Assembly: GCA_019649035.1 (NCBI GenBank)
Contig: BMAT01013278.1
Coordinates: 15,021 to 46,026 of the forward strand
Source of the DNA: Elysia marginata
Lineage: Eukaryota; Mollusca; Gastropoda; Plakobranchidae
Reading direction: 5' to 3'
Length of the DNA: 31,006 bases
In this document: positions 1 to 9,595 of the stretch, piece by piece
Position numbering within the stretch: the first letter of the stretch is position 1
Layout of the letters: each line of letters starts with the position of its first letter
Made by a program: the position numbers and the translations under genes
The notes under the pieces: model-generated
The model's input: the letters and a program-made list of their open reading frames with translations, nothing else
What the model was told of the DNA's origin: nothing
Database searches by the model: none

Positions 1-2
1 AT

Positions 3-258
3 CCCGTTAGATTGCCATTGTACCCCGCTAGATCGCTATTTTATCCATCTAGATCGCTATTGTATCACGCTAGATCGCTATTAATTGTGCCACGCTAGAT
101 TGCCATTGTATCCCGCTAGATCGCTATTGTATCCCGTTAGATTGCCATTGTACCCCGCTAGATCGCTATTGTATCCATCTAGATCGCTATTATATCCCCC
201 TAGATCGCTATTGTGCCACGCTAGATTGCTATTGTACCCCGCTAGATCGCTGATGTAA
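3..258. repeat. 21-bp minisatellite with six-unit higher-order repeat
   Basis: Twelve consecutive units of about 21 bp share the core CTAGATCGCTATTGTAT with variants. Units 1-6 (3-132) and 7-12 (133-258) match each other position by position: unit 1 equals unit 7 exactly, units 2/8 and 3/9 differ by one base, and both unit 4 and unit 10 end in GTGC. The array therefore has a second period of about 126-130 bp. Unit 4 carries a 4-base insertion. The array is cut by the window start, so its full size is unknown. Confidence 0.93.
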
Positions 259-1020
259 CCCTGTAGGCAAGAAGCCCTTAAAAAAAGTACTATAAATTAT
301 GCTCAGCTCTTAAATTTCAACTGTTACGTCATCAAGATTACTAAATTCAACGTATTCATATCGTCAACACGAGTCATTTCAATTTCAAACTTTATTTGAG
401 TAATAGTACTACTACAGTTGCAACTTCAACCATCATTATCTTATAGGCACCAACACTGATCTCTTCAAACTTCACGTTCTCATAATCATAATCATAATCA
501 AAGTTATCATCGCCTTCATCAAAGTCATCGCATCTTGAGGTCTTCACCTCCGACGTTATACATGTATTTGTCATCGTTCTCCTACCTTTCATTTATCGAT
601 CTTTCATTACCATTCTTGCAATATCCAGTTTCCTTACCATGTCAAAACATCCCCACATCATCATGATCATCATTATGAAACTTATCTCTACCAATATATT
701 TACATGTACAATACATACCGAGTCCTGTGCTCTGAGTTGCCTGAACTTGTTCTTGGTAATTGCCGTTGACACTGAGTACAGGTTTCGTCGTCGGAAAGCC
801 TTGTTGAGCCAGTTGAAGGCTTATTGCCGTCTGTACAGCTAAAGGGCGTTCCGAAGTTTAATATTTAGGTCAGTAAATCTTATGATGAAGAAAATTCGCT
901 TTTTTATATTGCATTTGGCAAGGGTAAGTAAGAGATTTTACAGATATTTTTACAAATTTAAAATTAGGTGAAGACGGCTATGTAAAACAAAAACTTTAAT
1001 GACCAAACACTCTGTCTATT
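259..1020. other. Non-coding stretch, nothing recognised
   Basis: No coding exon, RNA gene or repeat family was recognised here. A short run of CATAATCATAATC type sits near 480-500 and makes an acidic, low-complexity reading frame on the minus strand that I do not consider a gene. Confidence 0.5.
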
Positions 1021-1026
1021 ATCTAA

Positions 1027-1062
<36 letters not shown>
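1027..1062. repeat. Poly-C followed by (TC)n microsatellite
   Basis: Ten C residues (1027-1036) run directly into about thirteen TC dinucleotides ending near 1062. Confidence 0.95.
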
Positions 1063-1063
<1 letters not shown>

Positions 1064-1364
1064 ATTTCTTATCTCTCTTACTCCATCCTCTCTTAAGTGT
1101 CTGGTACTTGAGGCAGCAGCAAAAGTTTTCCCTTTTGGCCGGTCTGTTGCGGTTCGGGGAGCCGTTTCTAGGAAATGACCTCTTTCTTACAGGTCCCTCT
1201 CCACCGTCCTCTTCCAAGTCTCCTTTTGCCATCCTCTGAAGAGTCCACCTGAGGGTTCGTCTTATGAGGGATTCTAGTTGCCTTCTAAAAACAGGTCCTA
1301 GCCATCCCCATTTGCTCTCCTTTATATTGGGGGTTAATAACTTTAGCCTCGTTATTTCTCCCAT
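1062..1364 (-). mobile_element. RTE-like LINE, decayed 3' coding end
   Basis: The minus strand reads KWGWLGPVFRR, then RRTLRWTLQRMAK. After a shift to another frame it reads KETWKRTVERDL, a stop, and ERGHFLETA. This is the usual C-terminal tail of RTE-type endonuclease/reverse-transcriptase proteins (K-W-x-W-x-G-H-V-x-R, then R-x-ALRWTP, then KETWRRTVE). At least one frameshift and one stop break it, and the reverse transcriptase core is absent, so it is a 5'-truncated dead copy. The exact ends were not determined. Confidence 0.72.
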
Positions 1365-1489
1365 ATCTTCAGTTGAGGTGGTCTTTGGCTAGAAGAGCTA
1401 AGTATCAGCTTTAGGTATTAATTTTTTTTTCTCAAAGACTTCTAGTCTCTGTTGTGTAGATTTTTATCATTTTCTAGACTTCGGCTCCG

Positions 1490-2040
1490 CACAAGAGGAA
1501 ACCCTTCTCTCCTCCCTATCTCAAAATGCAATCAAAATTTCATCTTATACTCTTTCTTAGCGCTCTCTTTTACGTTCACGTTCTCTCTAATCTCTAATCT
1601 GTCACCCCTTCTCTCTCTGTCTTTCTATAATTATATACATTATATATCCTTCATATCATTTTCTCTTCTCTTTCCCATCACTCGGTCAATCATTCTATCT
1701 TTCTCCTCTCTCAGTGCTCTTCTTCATTCCCTCTTTCTCTCGTCTCCCTATCTCTCAAGACTCACCGTTACTTTTTCATTGCTCCTGTCCTTTTCATGTC
1801 TTCCACTCGCCTACAGCCAGTCTTCTTTATTTTTTATTTTCCTCCCTTGCTGTTTGCCTCTCTTTTATTTTCGTTCTTATATGCTAGATTTATCTGCCGA
1901 TCTACCTACCCACTCACCTCGTCATCTGTTTCTTTATCGATCTATCTACCTATATATATGTACGTGCATATCATTCTATCTTTCTGCCTACCTATCTACA
2001 TGCAGATCCCTCTATATATTTATCGTCTATTAACCTAACT
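1490..2040. repeat. CT-rich low-complexity tract with (CTAT)-like runs
   Basis: The plus strand is strongly pyrimidine-rich, with many TCTCT blocks. It turns into CTAC/CTAT tetranucleotide runs from about 1890 to 2035. A long open frame here (from 1452) is a by-product of the bias: its product is almost entirely Leu, Ser, Phe, Tyr and Ile. Confidence 0.8.
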
Positions 2041-2475
2041 GTCTGTCAATCTGATGTCCGCAAGAAAAGGGTACTACGGCACACTAAAGACATGTCCCCT
2101 AAGCAAATGTAAGTGAATTCTATGGTATTACATTTATCTAATGAAGTATCTTGAATCTAAATGAACTTTTCCTAGTGTATGATTATACACATTTGCCTAA
2201 CATCTTACTAATACAAGGGCTTCTACCAGAATTAAAGTGGGTGACATCATTACTTGAGAACATCCAATCGAATTTGAAATCTGTAAACGGACAAATAAAC
2301 AGGGGGCTTTGTGTACCAGCATTAAACATAGGAGCATCATGTATATCAACGTATTATCATTCTGCAGAGAAACAGATGGCAGCCTTCATGTCGCAGTTGT
2401 CAAAGGGAAAAGTCATAGGCTTGAAGGGTTTTGAATGCAAAATCAATAAATCCCTCTAAAATCCATTTATAACTG
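2041..2475. other. Unclassified stretch with an unrecognised 102-codon open frame
   Basis: An open frame runs on the plus strand from 2151 to 2459, but I recognise no domain, signal peptide or transposon family in it. It ends just upstream of the mariner relic and may be unique sequence or part of an unknown repeat. Confidence 0.3.
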
Positions 2476-2479
2476 GTTA

Positions 2480-3526
2480 GTGTTTATGATGAGGTTGTTA
2501 TGAACCTAAATAAAGCCATCCTTCGGTATTATCAGCTAATAAAAAAAGGCAGACCAAGCCTGCATGATAGGCAGCGATCTTGGCGTTCACAATCTCCACA
2601 TTCACAAGAACATGACAATCTGGTCGAGGGGGTCCATTCGAGTCGGCAGATAAATAAAAGTTCGTGACATTAATCGTTAAATTTGAATTTCTATGTCAGC
2701 CGTTCACAGAATACTTGTTCAAATAAATTTTAGATAGGTTCAACCAGATGATTGCCAAAAGAACTGAGTGATGACCACCAACTCTAGCGTCAAAACATTT
2801 TACAATATTCTGCAACACTTTATCGACAAATGTGGAGCAACAGATGGCTCTGGTCCTGGTTAGGTGGGAACTGTGGCTTAAATACCGAAAATTATTTTTA
2901 AATCATTTAAACTTTTCTTGACCACCTGGTAAGCAACGATCAAACAAGGCTCCATCAAGACACGTCAGAATCCAAGAAGGACCCAATGATTTGGAGGCGC
3001 CCATCTTCACCACCGGCAAAAGAATTCAATACTAAGCTCTTAGCACAACAAACAACTGATGGTTACTGTATATTGATACGCAAAGGTGCTCTATTGTTGA
3101 ACTTTTCTTTACCTAGTCAATCGAAAAATGCTGTCGGGTATTTTGAAACTCTGGATTTTACTAGACATTACTGTCTGCAGAAAGAGACCAGGTTGGCCAA
3201 GCAGCGGCGTTGTGATTCATCATGATAACGCCTCAACCTATAAAAATGATAAAGCGAACACCACCAATGGGTTTACACAATAATAAGGGTGGGATGTCCT
3301 ACCACAACATGCACACAGCCCTGATCTTGCCCCATCAGGTTTACATTTTTTGTACGGCTTAAGAGACACCTGGGTGGAATCAAGTTCGATGACGACCATG
3401 AACTGAATTCAGAAGTTTAGAAGTTTTTCAAAAACCTGACGTTACATTTTTAGGGGCGGTATCTTTACCCTACTGTCATGCGGGTCAAAATGTATCTATC
3501 GTAACGGTGACTACATTGAAAGATAG
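2480..3526 (+). mobile_element. Decayed mariner transposon (transposase relic)
   Basis: Read across several frames, the plus strand shows an ordered series of mariner transposase landmarks. GRPSLHDRQRS (helix-turn-helix linker) lies near 2550 and a degenerate FNTKLL...GYFETLD block near 3010-3160. VIHHDNA (second catalytic Asp) is at 3212-3232, HSPDLAPS (third Asp region) at 3314-3337, and the C-terminal CIYRNGDYIER followed by a stop at 3482-3526. The last three are in one frame but separated by two consecutive stops near 3281. Many stops and frameshifts show an old, inactive copy. I found no clear terminal inverted repeats, and the 5' boundary is approximate. Confidence 0.82.
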
Positions 3527-3850
3527 AAGAAAAGTAAAATTTCTTTTGGTAAAATTTTCATTAAAACTACCGGTACCTGTACTCCAGAACTCTAGGACTA
3601 GGAGTTATCAAGTCACTAACCTTAGTTCTGGAACAGCTCCCGTATAATACTATCTGTAATACACCATCCTTCAAATTTGGCCATTTTTCTATGCAACTAT
3701 CATACCCTCTTCATGTATTTCTTACAATAACTAATGCATGCATATTGCCGAAGAATGATACACATAACAAGAAATTACATCAGACTAAAACGGCACAAGG
3801 CAGAGTATTTAACTAAAAATTCCTTTCTTGTCAATACGATTTAGGCCTAC
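3527..3850. other. Intron or downstream sequence of the HYKK-like gene
   Basis: This AT-rich sequence lies just past the splice donor of the HYKK-like exon. No further exon of that gene was recognised here or anywhere down to position 1. Confidence 0.45.
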
Positions 3851-4082
3851 CTATAATATCTGGATTCTTCGTACTATCATCGTTGAGTACTTTAAACACA
3901 TAGCCGTGTTGGCACAACTCTTGAATATTGACTGGCTTTGGTGACGTTGGTTTCACCTTAACTAGAAAGTTTTGATCTGCGTAACTAGTGAACTTTGTCT
4001 CAACCTCAACGTCTAAACCAAATTTATCTTTCACAAGAGCTGGAACATCGCTGATTTTGAAAGGTGGCCTCATGCTTAAGAC
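3851..4082 (-). CDS. HYKK: Hydroxylysine kinase-like gene, first coding exon
   Basis: This exon encodes the N-terminus of a protein resembling hydroxylysine kinase (HYKK/AGPHD1), an aminoglycoside-phosphotransferase-fold enzyme that phosphorylates 5-hydroxylysine in lysine/collagen breakdown. The acceptor is TTTCAG at 4088-4083. Nine untranslated bases precede the ATG at 4073-4071. The 74 codons contain a DVPALVKDKFGLDV segment, then SYADQNFLVKV, YVFKVLNDD and KNPDIIG. These correspond to the family's conserved S-Y-D-D-Q-N-F-x-V, EYVLKI (ATP-binding lysine strand) and KNPDLIE stretches. The exon ends in ATAG before a GT donor at 3850-3849, leaving phase 1. The APH catalytic loop and the rest of the kinase are in exons not seen in this window. 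The assignment rests on remembered family similarity over about 60 residues. Confidence 0.75.
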
Positions 4083-4603
4083 CTGAAACGAAACATTAAT
4101 ACATGTAATATATTTATAATATTGGTTTCGTAAAAAAACTTCCAACACCCAATCTAAGAGGGGCATTTAGAAAGTAAATTGAAAATTGATGTAACGTGAC
4201 AGTTTTATTGTAACCCATTTAAACTTACATCAAGGCTCCTCAAACCATTTGTCTACTTTTCAACACAGTGGGCTAGAATATCGATGCGTTTTTGCCAATA
4301 TTTATGGCGTGTCCTGTAATGGATGCCCATTATGGATCAAGTTCGGTCAAGCTCAGCAGTTGTTCACCTCACTTAATAGTCTTCTAACCTCCCATAACTT
4401 CTAGCCTCCAAGGTGGTATTTGAGGGACTTAAGAGATGGGAGTCAAACAGAGCGAGATTATGTATAAAAAAAAAACTAACGTCAAAATCACTCAGACATC
4501 TCAATCAAAAAGGCGTTGTAACTTCCAAAAGGTATCCTCATTCAACACTACTGCCTGAGAAATCCAAATGCAGTAGGCTCTATCTTAAGTGTAAACTTAA
4601 TTG
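4083..4603. other. Putative 5' intron of the HYKK-like gene
   Basis: This is upstream of the HYKK-like acceptor. Nothing coding was recognised. A polypyrimidine-poor AT-rich stretch lies before the acceptor. Confidence 0.35.
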
Positions 4604-4633
4604 CGAGGGTGGGCTGATAAGTAATGCAATTTC
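4604..4633 (+). repeat. Left terminal inverted repeat of mariner
   Basis: It pairs with the complement of 5629-5660. The match is about 25 of 30, including the shared blocks GTGGGCTGA and TAATGCAATTT. Confidence 0.88.
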
Positions 4634-4722
4634 CTTCTTAACTTTTTTTTTTATTTTTAGAGGTACTCAAACACAAATGGCATCAAATTAAAGATTAAAG
4701 TATCTGCTATATCATACATATA

Positions 4723-5512
4723 TCATTTTTCAACGCAGTCTCCATCCGGAACCACACGCATGCCGTCGGTGAAAAAGTATAAATATATCGTTCTGAGTTA
4801 ACAGTATTTCCTTGTTTCAGAAATTCTTTATGAACAATTCCCTCTGAGTCCCAGAAAACAGTCAGTATCACTTTTCTGGTAGAGGCGACAACTTTCAATT
4901 TCCTCGGAGAAGCGGAGCTCTTGTGCCTGTATTCCATCGACTGACGTTTGCTCTCAGGGTCATAATGGTGTACCCAGGACTCATCCCCATGTCAATCCGC
5001 TGGACGAATTCCTCGCCCTCTTCCTCATAATGCTTCGGTAGTTCGGCACACGTTGTTTTTCTTTGCATTTTCATCTCATCAGTCAACATTCGCAGCACCC
5101 ACCTTGCAGACACTTTTCTGTAGCCGAGAATATCTGTAATGATATGCTGGACTCTTTCTTTTAAACTTTCAAGTTCTTTGGCAATATCCTTTTGTTTAAC
5201 GCGCCGATTGCCTAAAATCATCTTGTCAACAGCTTTCTGATTAGCCGCATTTGAAGCACTCAGGGGCCTACCTGAACGTTTTTATCGCGCAATATTGATT
5301 CAGTCGGGTCTCCCCCTTTCAGTGATGAAACCCACCGACAAACAGTTGAATAATCTACATGCTTCCCTATATACCATTTTGAGCCGTTGATGGATTTCCT
5401 TTGGTGATCTACCTTCAACAGAAATAAATTCAATGACAGCACGCTGTTTGAATCGAACATCTTTAGTAGACGCCATGCGAAGGTTATCAGGCATTGGTTT
5501 TGACGTAAGCAT
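4723..5512 (-). pseudogene. Mariner transposase remnant lacking the third catalytic region
   Basis: A mariner transposase normally binds its terminal repeats through an N-terminal helix-turn-helix and cuts with a D,D34D site. This copy has the N-terminus (KQRAVIEFISVEGRSPKEIH), a frameshift near 5320, the linker RKVSARWVLRMLTDEMK, and a frameshift at the first catalytic motif (GDESWVHHY in the alternative frame near 4975). It then has VILTVFWDSEG and NSERYIY. The sequence next jumps straight to the C-terminal GDCVEK and a stop at 4725-4723. The stretch that should carry the HHDNA and SPDLAP motifs (about 120 codons) is gone. It cannot encode an active enzyme but keeps both ends, so it could in principle have been mobilised in trans. 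Confidence 0.85.
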
Positions 5513-5628
5513 TTTTGGTGTTCAAAGACGTCACACAAATGCCATTTTCTCTCACATGAAAGCTATTTAGTTTGAGAGTGTGCATGCAGAATTTCAGCTG
5601 CCAGGTTCAAATATGTTAAAAGTTACAA

Positions 5629-5660
5629 GCTAAATTGCATTAATTTTCAGCCCACTCTCG
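5629..5660 (-). repeat. Right terminal inverted repeat of mariner
   Basis: Read on the minus strand this begins CGAGAGTGGGCTGAAAA and matches the left end. It is followed by TA. Confidence 0.88.
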
Positions 5661-7067
5661 TATGAGAGATATAACTTCTCTTTGGTTGTCTACGGCGGAC
5701 TACGTGTCGGTTTCTTGGCCAACGCAAATAAATGCCATTTTCATTACTGTCTAGTCTCAGCCTTTAAACTGCGATATTTTAGAACGAAGATAAACGCTCA
5801 AAAAGACGGGGGGGGGGGTTATCATCCGTGATTTAACTTTTTTTATCTATGAGAAACTTCAGAGAGCTTTTGTAATGTTATTCATCACAAGGTTTTTATT
5901 TATCGTTGTGGAAAAAGTGTTCATTGTAAAGCAATTTATCGTTTTGTTGTTGACTTTTAACTCATCCTAAGCTTAAGTAAGGGCACTCCTTTACTGTCTT
6001 GCTATTGTTTTAATAAACTTCCTGTTTCGACTTTCAATGTTACTTCATGGCTATCAATTCTGACTTTTTTCAGCAAAGACCTGTCACGCATAAAATCTAG
6101 AGTCCATCGATCTACTCCTAAACACAAAAGACCACTTAAAAACTACCGCACATGTAGGTCTATAGTCTAAGAGAGAGACATGTCCCTAGCCTAACACAGA
6201 CAACAGTATAGGAAACTCACTGAGAGTGAGAGGATCCGAGTAGATGTCGAGGGCGCTCCTGTAAAAGAAGTGAAAAGGTGACTTGCATGTCAAATAAACA
6301 CAAATTCTGCATTGCTCCAGTATGACATCAAACCTATTCAACATACATGAATAGTATGCTTCACTTCACAGAAGCTGAAACATGGAAAAACAAAGCTTTA
6401 TTTATGAACACTTGTTAATGTACCATAATATGAACTTGGCAGTAGCGCTCATTACATAAGTGAGGCAGATTTGAGTCAGTTCGCACTTTAATTGTGAGTT
6501 TTGTGGTCAAAAACACTAAAACCTTCGCAAATAAGATTGAGGAGAATTTAGATAATTATTATGCCAAGTTTTTTTTCCTGGAAGTCCATATATTAAAACA
6601 ATCCAAGATGGCCGTCGTCCAAAAGATTTAATATATAAATTGTCATGTCTTCGTAAATAGTTGATACAAAGACATAAATGAGGTGTCTTTTGATACGTCT
6701 TTAAGTAGGTCAGAAGTGATTGTAATAATTCGGACCAATAGTGTGATTGGGTACGGGAATGAAAAAGTATGAAAATATTGGAATACAAAGCAGGCCTCTT
6801 TTCACCCATCCAGACGAGTAGAATATCGGAGATTTGAATGTGACAAAATTTAATTATTTTTTTAGTATTATTCTCATATTTAATCTGTATGTTAAATCAC
6901 AAACAACTTCAAATATCTTTCTGCAAAATGTTTTATCTTTTCATGCAACTTTAAGGTTTAGAAGCTAAAAATATATTATTTAAGGTATCGACACCTTGTA
7001 AAGAGGAAATTGTGAAATTCGACTGATTGGCATAGATTTTGAGACAATTAAAAATAACTGAACGCCT
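5661..7067. other. Non-coding AT-rich sequence, nothing recognised
   Basis: There is a run of G (about 5809-5818). A 97-codon open frame on the minus strand at 6516-6809 shows no family I know. I see no repeats with clear ends. Confidence 0.4.
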
Positions 7068-7612
7068 GCGACCGGGACTCAAAGTGAACACACATCTTGA
7101 ATAACTGTAGCAGACGGACTGGGATACTGAAGTCGACAATAAACGTCATGAAATTAGACCAAATCTTAAAGAAAGACTCGTTTTTATGAAAGACTGAGCA
7201 GAAAACAGGAGACTGTTGTGAGCAGACTCCGTATCAGCTTGTGAAAGTCCTTTCACTGTGAAACACATTTTAGTGGAATGCACAGATTTTTGCTAAGCAG
7301 ACAAAAATTTTATAAGACGACTGATATGCACACACTATTCCGAGAGGCGAAAGCCTCTCAGATTTCGGATTATCTGAAAAAGATTGGATTATACGGTAAA
7401 ATCTGGAGCACTGTATAGAAAACTTATAAAACTTGTAAAATAGTATCTGAGATGTTTAAAACTTGATTTTAATATATATGAGATAAGTTGGCAAGTTTAT
7501 AGGGTCGAAGTAAACTAAATTTGAAGAGATCGTAAGACCTGAGATCATCGCTAATGATGGACTGGACTTGTAAAATTTTCAATCAATCTATCAATCTATC
7601 AGCGACCGGGAC
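7068..7612 (+). mobile_element. 5'-truncated non-LTR retrotransposon (LINE) 3' end with candidate target duplications
   Basis: The plus strand reads DWDTEVDNKRHEIRPNLKE, then RLRIS, then FTVKHILVECTDF, then TLFREAKASQISDYLKKIGLYGKIW, spread over more than one frame with several stops. This is the C-terminal RNase-H-like and zinc-knuckle tail common in animal non-LTR retrotransposon proteins (the LTVKHILxxC motif). About 180 bp of 3'UTR follow and end in an (AATCTATC)-like tail at 7581-7600. An identical 11-mer GCGACCGGGAC lies just before the fragment (7068-7078) and just after its tail (7602-7612), as expected for a target-site duplication. The copy is heavily 5'-truncated and inactive. Confidence 0.72.
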
Positions 7613-8038
7613 GCAGGAATGAATACTCCAATAGCCTTGTGTAGGTAACTCTCTAAACCCTGAAGCTATAGATACTAAAGAGCGCCCGATGTCATTTACT
7701 GGGTTATTTTTTAAAGCCTTGACCCCATCGCGATGTTTGATACCCCATCAAACGTTCAAACAAGACGAAGAATGGAAGGTTCAGAAAGCATTAAATGAAG
7801 CAGACTTGCAGTACTGTTGGCTTTCTTGGCCTCTGTCGCTCTCTGTGGTGAGAAACTGTGATACTACGATTCGCTGTTGAAATCTCTAAATCTATAGAAT
7901 CCTATAGATCCTTAGGCAAAGCTTTCTTTTCCAATCATTATTGATAAATTAAAGTGTCTTCTCCTTTTTGATTTGAGCGAGACTAAATCTAGGGAGACGT
8001 GACGTCACCTACAGAAGTCTATTGAAGTTTTCTTTCAC
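7613..8038. other. Short stretch between copies of GCGACCGGGAC
   Basis: No gene was recognised. The stretch ends at a third copy of the same motif (8039-8049). Confidence 0.4.
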
Positions 8039-8050
8039 GCGACCGGGACG

Positions 8051-8233
8051 ATGATTGTAGAAGATGGTGATTATAAAGAAGAAGAAGAAGAAGAAGAGAG
8101 TAACAGTAACAAGAAGAAGTCGATGACGAATATGATTATGATCATGATGAGGAAGAGGATAATGATGATGAAGATGAGGAGGATAATGATAATGATGATG
8201 AGGAGGATAATGATAATGAATGATGATGATTAG
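8051..8233. repeat. Purine-rich GAA/GAT trinucleotide tract
   Basis: (GAA)n at 8078-8097 is followed by GAT/GAG/AAT triplets to 8233. Both strands stay open through it, but the products are low-complexity (Glu/Met/Asp, or His/Pro/Tyr on the other strand). Confidence 0.88.
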
Positions 8234-8639
8234 CATAGGCCACATTCACGGGATTTCAGTAATATATTTTGTCATAACAACACTGAAGGCGAGAGATAAC
8301 AAAACGATGTACATGTAAAAATAAACAAAGAGCATCATAACTCTTTTTATTCAGAGTTTTAAAATATTTATGTATATAAGCACTACGCATACACAATTTG
8401 ATTAATTCAAGCATAAAACATCGCTTGATAACTTCTGTAGAACCTTGACAAGGACTAAATGTTCCGACATGATCTGTGAGAGATAGCCTACACTAACTGT
8501 AAACTGCAGCTGCCGAGGGCCCATTAGTGGAAACGTCAAAATAGGCTTCAGCTTCAATGAAAAAGTAAAAACTCAACAATCATGATCGACAGGTAGGCCT
8601 AGAATGCAAAACCATTTTACGAGTTACAAACAAACAATA
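8234..8639. other. Non-coding AT-rich sequence, nothing recognised
   Basis: No exon, RNA gene or repeat was recognised. Confidence 0.4.
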
Positions 8640-8905
8640 ATAACTTCATTAGACCGAAAATCTCGATCTCTTGCAAAAGTCTTTTCCTTAGTTGACTTTA
8701 ACAATATTAATTATTATCTATTTCCAGCCTGAGAGGAATTACAACACTTCATCATAACAAAAATCTTGATCTCTTGCAAAAGTGTTTTCCTTAGTTGACT
8801 TTAACAACATTATCTGTTTCCAGACAGAGAGGAATTATAATACTTTATCATAACAAAAACCTTGATCTCTTGCAAAAGTTTTTTCCTTAGTTTACTTAAT
8901 TGATA
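8640..8905. repeat. Tandem array, about 2.5 copies of a ~100-bp unit
   Basis: The phrase GATCTCTTGCAAAAGT starts at 8665, 8768 and 8864, giving spacings of 103 and 96 bp. Each start is followed by TTTTCCTTAGTTGACTTTAA. In the first two units the next part is a TTTCCAG...GAGAGGAATTA block and a CATAACAAAAA block. The third copy diverges after about 40 bp. Confidence 0.92.
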
Positions 8906-9216
8906 TTTTTTCTCCCTCCGGACAAATTTTTAGTAGCCTAGCTGTTGTATTCTCTTGTGGAATGAAATGCTTAATTATCTGTTGGATACTCAACGTAATC
9001 AACTCATTTGCAACTTCTAATGCCCGAACGCTTCATAGGATAAATAATGATCGTGATCATTTTTTAAAGTTTTTGGATTTCAAAAATTATGATTAAACCA
9101 ACAAGATCCTGTGCTAAAAGGTACTTAAAATGCGGAAAATGTATTTTCACATGTCTTTGATGCTGAGACAAGCATCTCTTCTATCAGCCTCCGAGACGCA
9201 TGTTATAAGGGGGGTT
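8906..9216. other. Flank left of the MULE element, nothing recognised
   Basis: This is AT-rich sequence without recognised genes. Confidence 0.4.
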
Positions 9217-9281
9217 GTACCTTTCCCCTACTTACGTAATTGGGTTGTAAAACCAAAAATCCCAAATCTACGTTTCCCCTA
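9217..9281 (+). repeat. Left bipartite terminus of MULE
   Basis: Outer copy GTACCTTTCCCCTAC and inner copy TACGTTTCCCCTA, 51 bp apart, in the same orientation. They are probable transposase-binding sites. Confidence 0.8.
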
Positions 9282-9430
9282 CTACTCGTACTATCGAATA
9301 TTATCGAATACTATCAACTACTCAATACCGAGACGGATCTCTCAACACTAAGCCTACCGTGTAAGCCTATCTACTCCGATAATGTTGACTGTGTTTTTAG
9401 GACAAAGTAGATCTCACAAACCGTTTAAAC

Positions 9431-9450
9431 TGACGGGGCCGGCCCCGTCA
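9431..9450. repeat. Perfect 20-bp palindrome
   Basis: TGACGGGGCCGGCCCCGTCA equals its own reverse complement over all 20 bases. It lies inside the MULE and is far more GC-rich than its surroundings. Confidence 0.97.
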
Positions 9451-9595
9451 AATTACAATGGATTATATAGAGATTGTGACATCTACTCACGGTGGGCTGC
9501 CCTGCCTCTAATACGGTGGCCTAGGTGTAAGCACATTAAACAACCTTTGCTCGTGTAAGTGTTTCGACGTTAGGCTCAATTCGTTCACTGTGTAA

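Larger units (their letters stand above)
4604..5660 (-). mobile_element. Mariner transposon with terminal inverted repeats, internally deleted
   Basis: The element is 1057 bp, bounded by imperfect inverted repeats of about 30 bp: CGAGGGTGGGCTGATAAG at 4604 and the complement of a similar sequence ending at 5660. The right flank is TA and the left flank is TG, so the usual TA duplication has probably mutated on one side. Between the ends lies a broken mariner transposase on the minus strand. It is shorter than the roughly 1.3 kb usual for the family because a central part of the coding region is missing. Confidence 0.9.

Noticed and set aside
3-258. CRISPR array
   Set aside because: The units are contiguous 21-bp repeats with no unique spacers, in an animal genome.
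392-592. Acidic minus-strand open frame (DYDYDYEN)
   Set aside because: It arises from a CATAATC run. No splice context or domain.
1452-2033. 193-codon open frame rich in Leu, Ser, Phe and Tyr, resembling a membrane protein
   Set aside because: It lies wholly in a CT-biased, partly tetranucleotide-repeat tract. The composition follows from the base bias.
6516-6809. 97-codon minus-strand frame near 6.6 kb
   Set aside because: No domain, no splice sites with a partner exon, and no repeat family recognised.
8009-8245. Open frames on both strands over the GAA/GAT tract
   Set aside because: Trinucleotide repeat with no stop codons by composition. The products are low-complexity.
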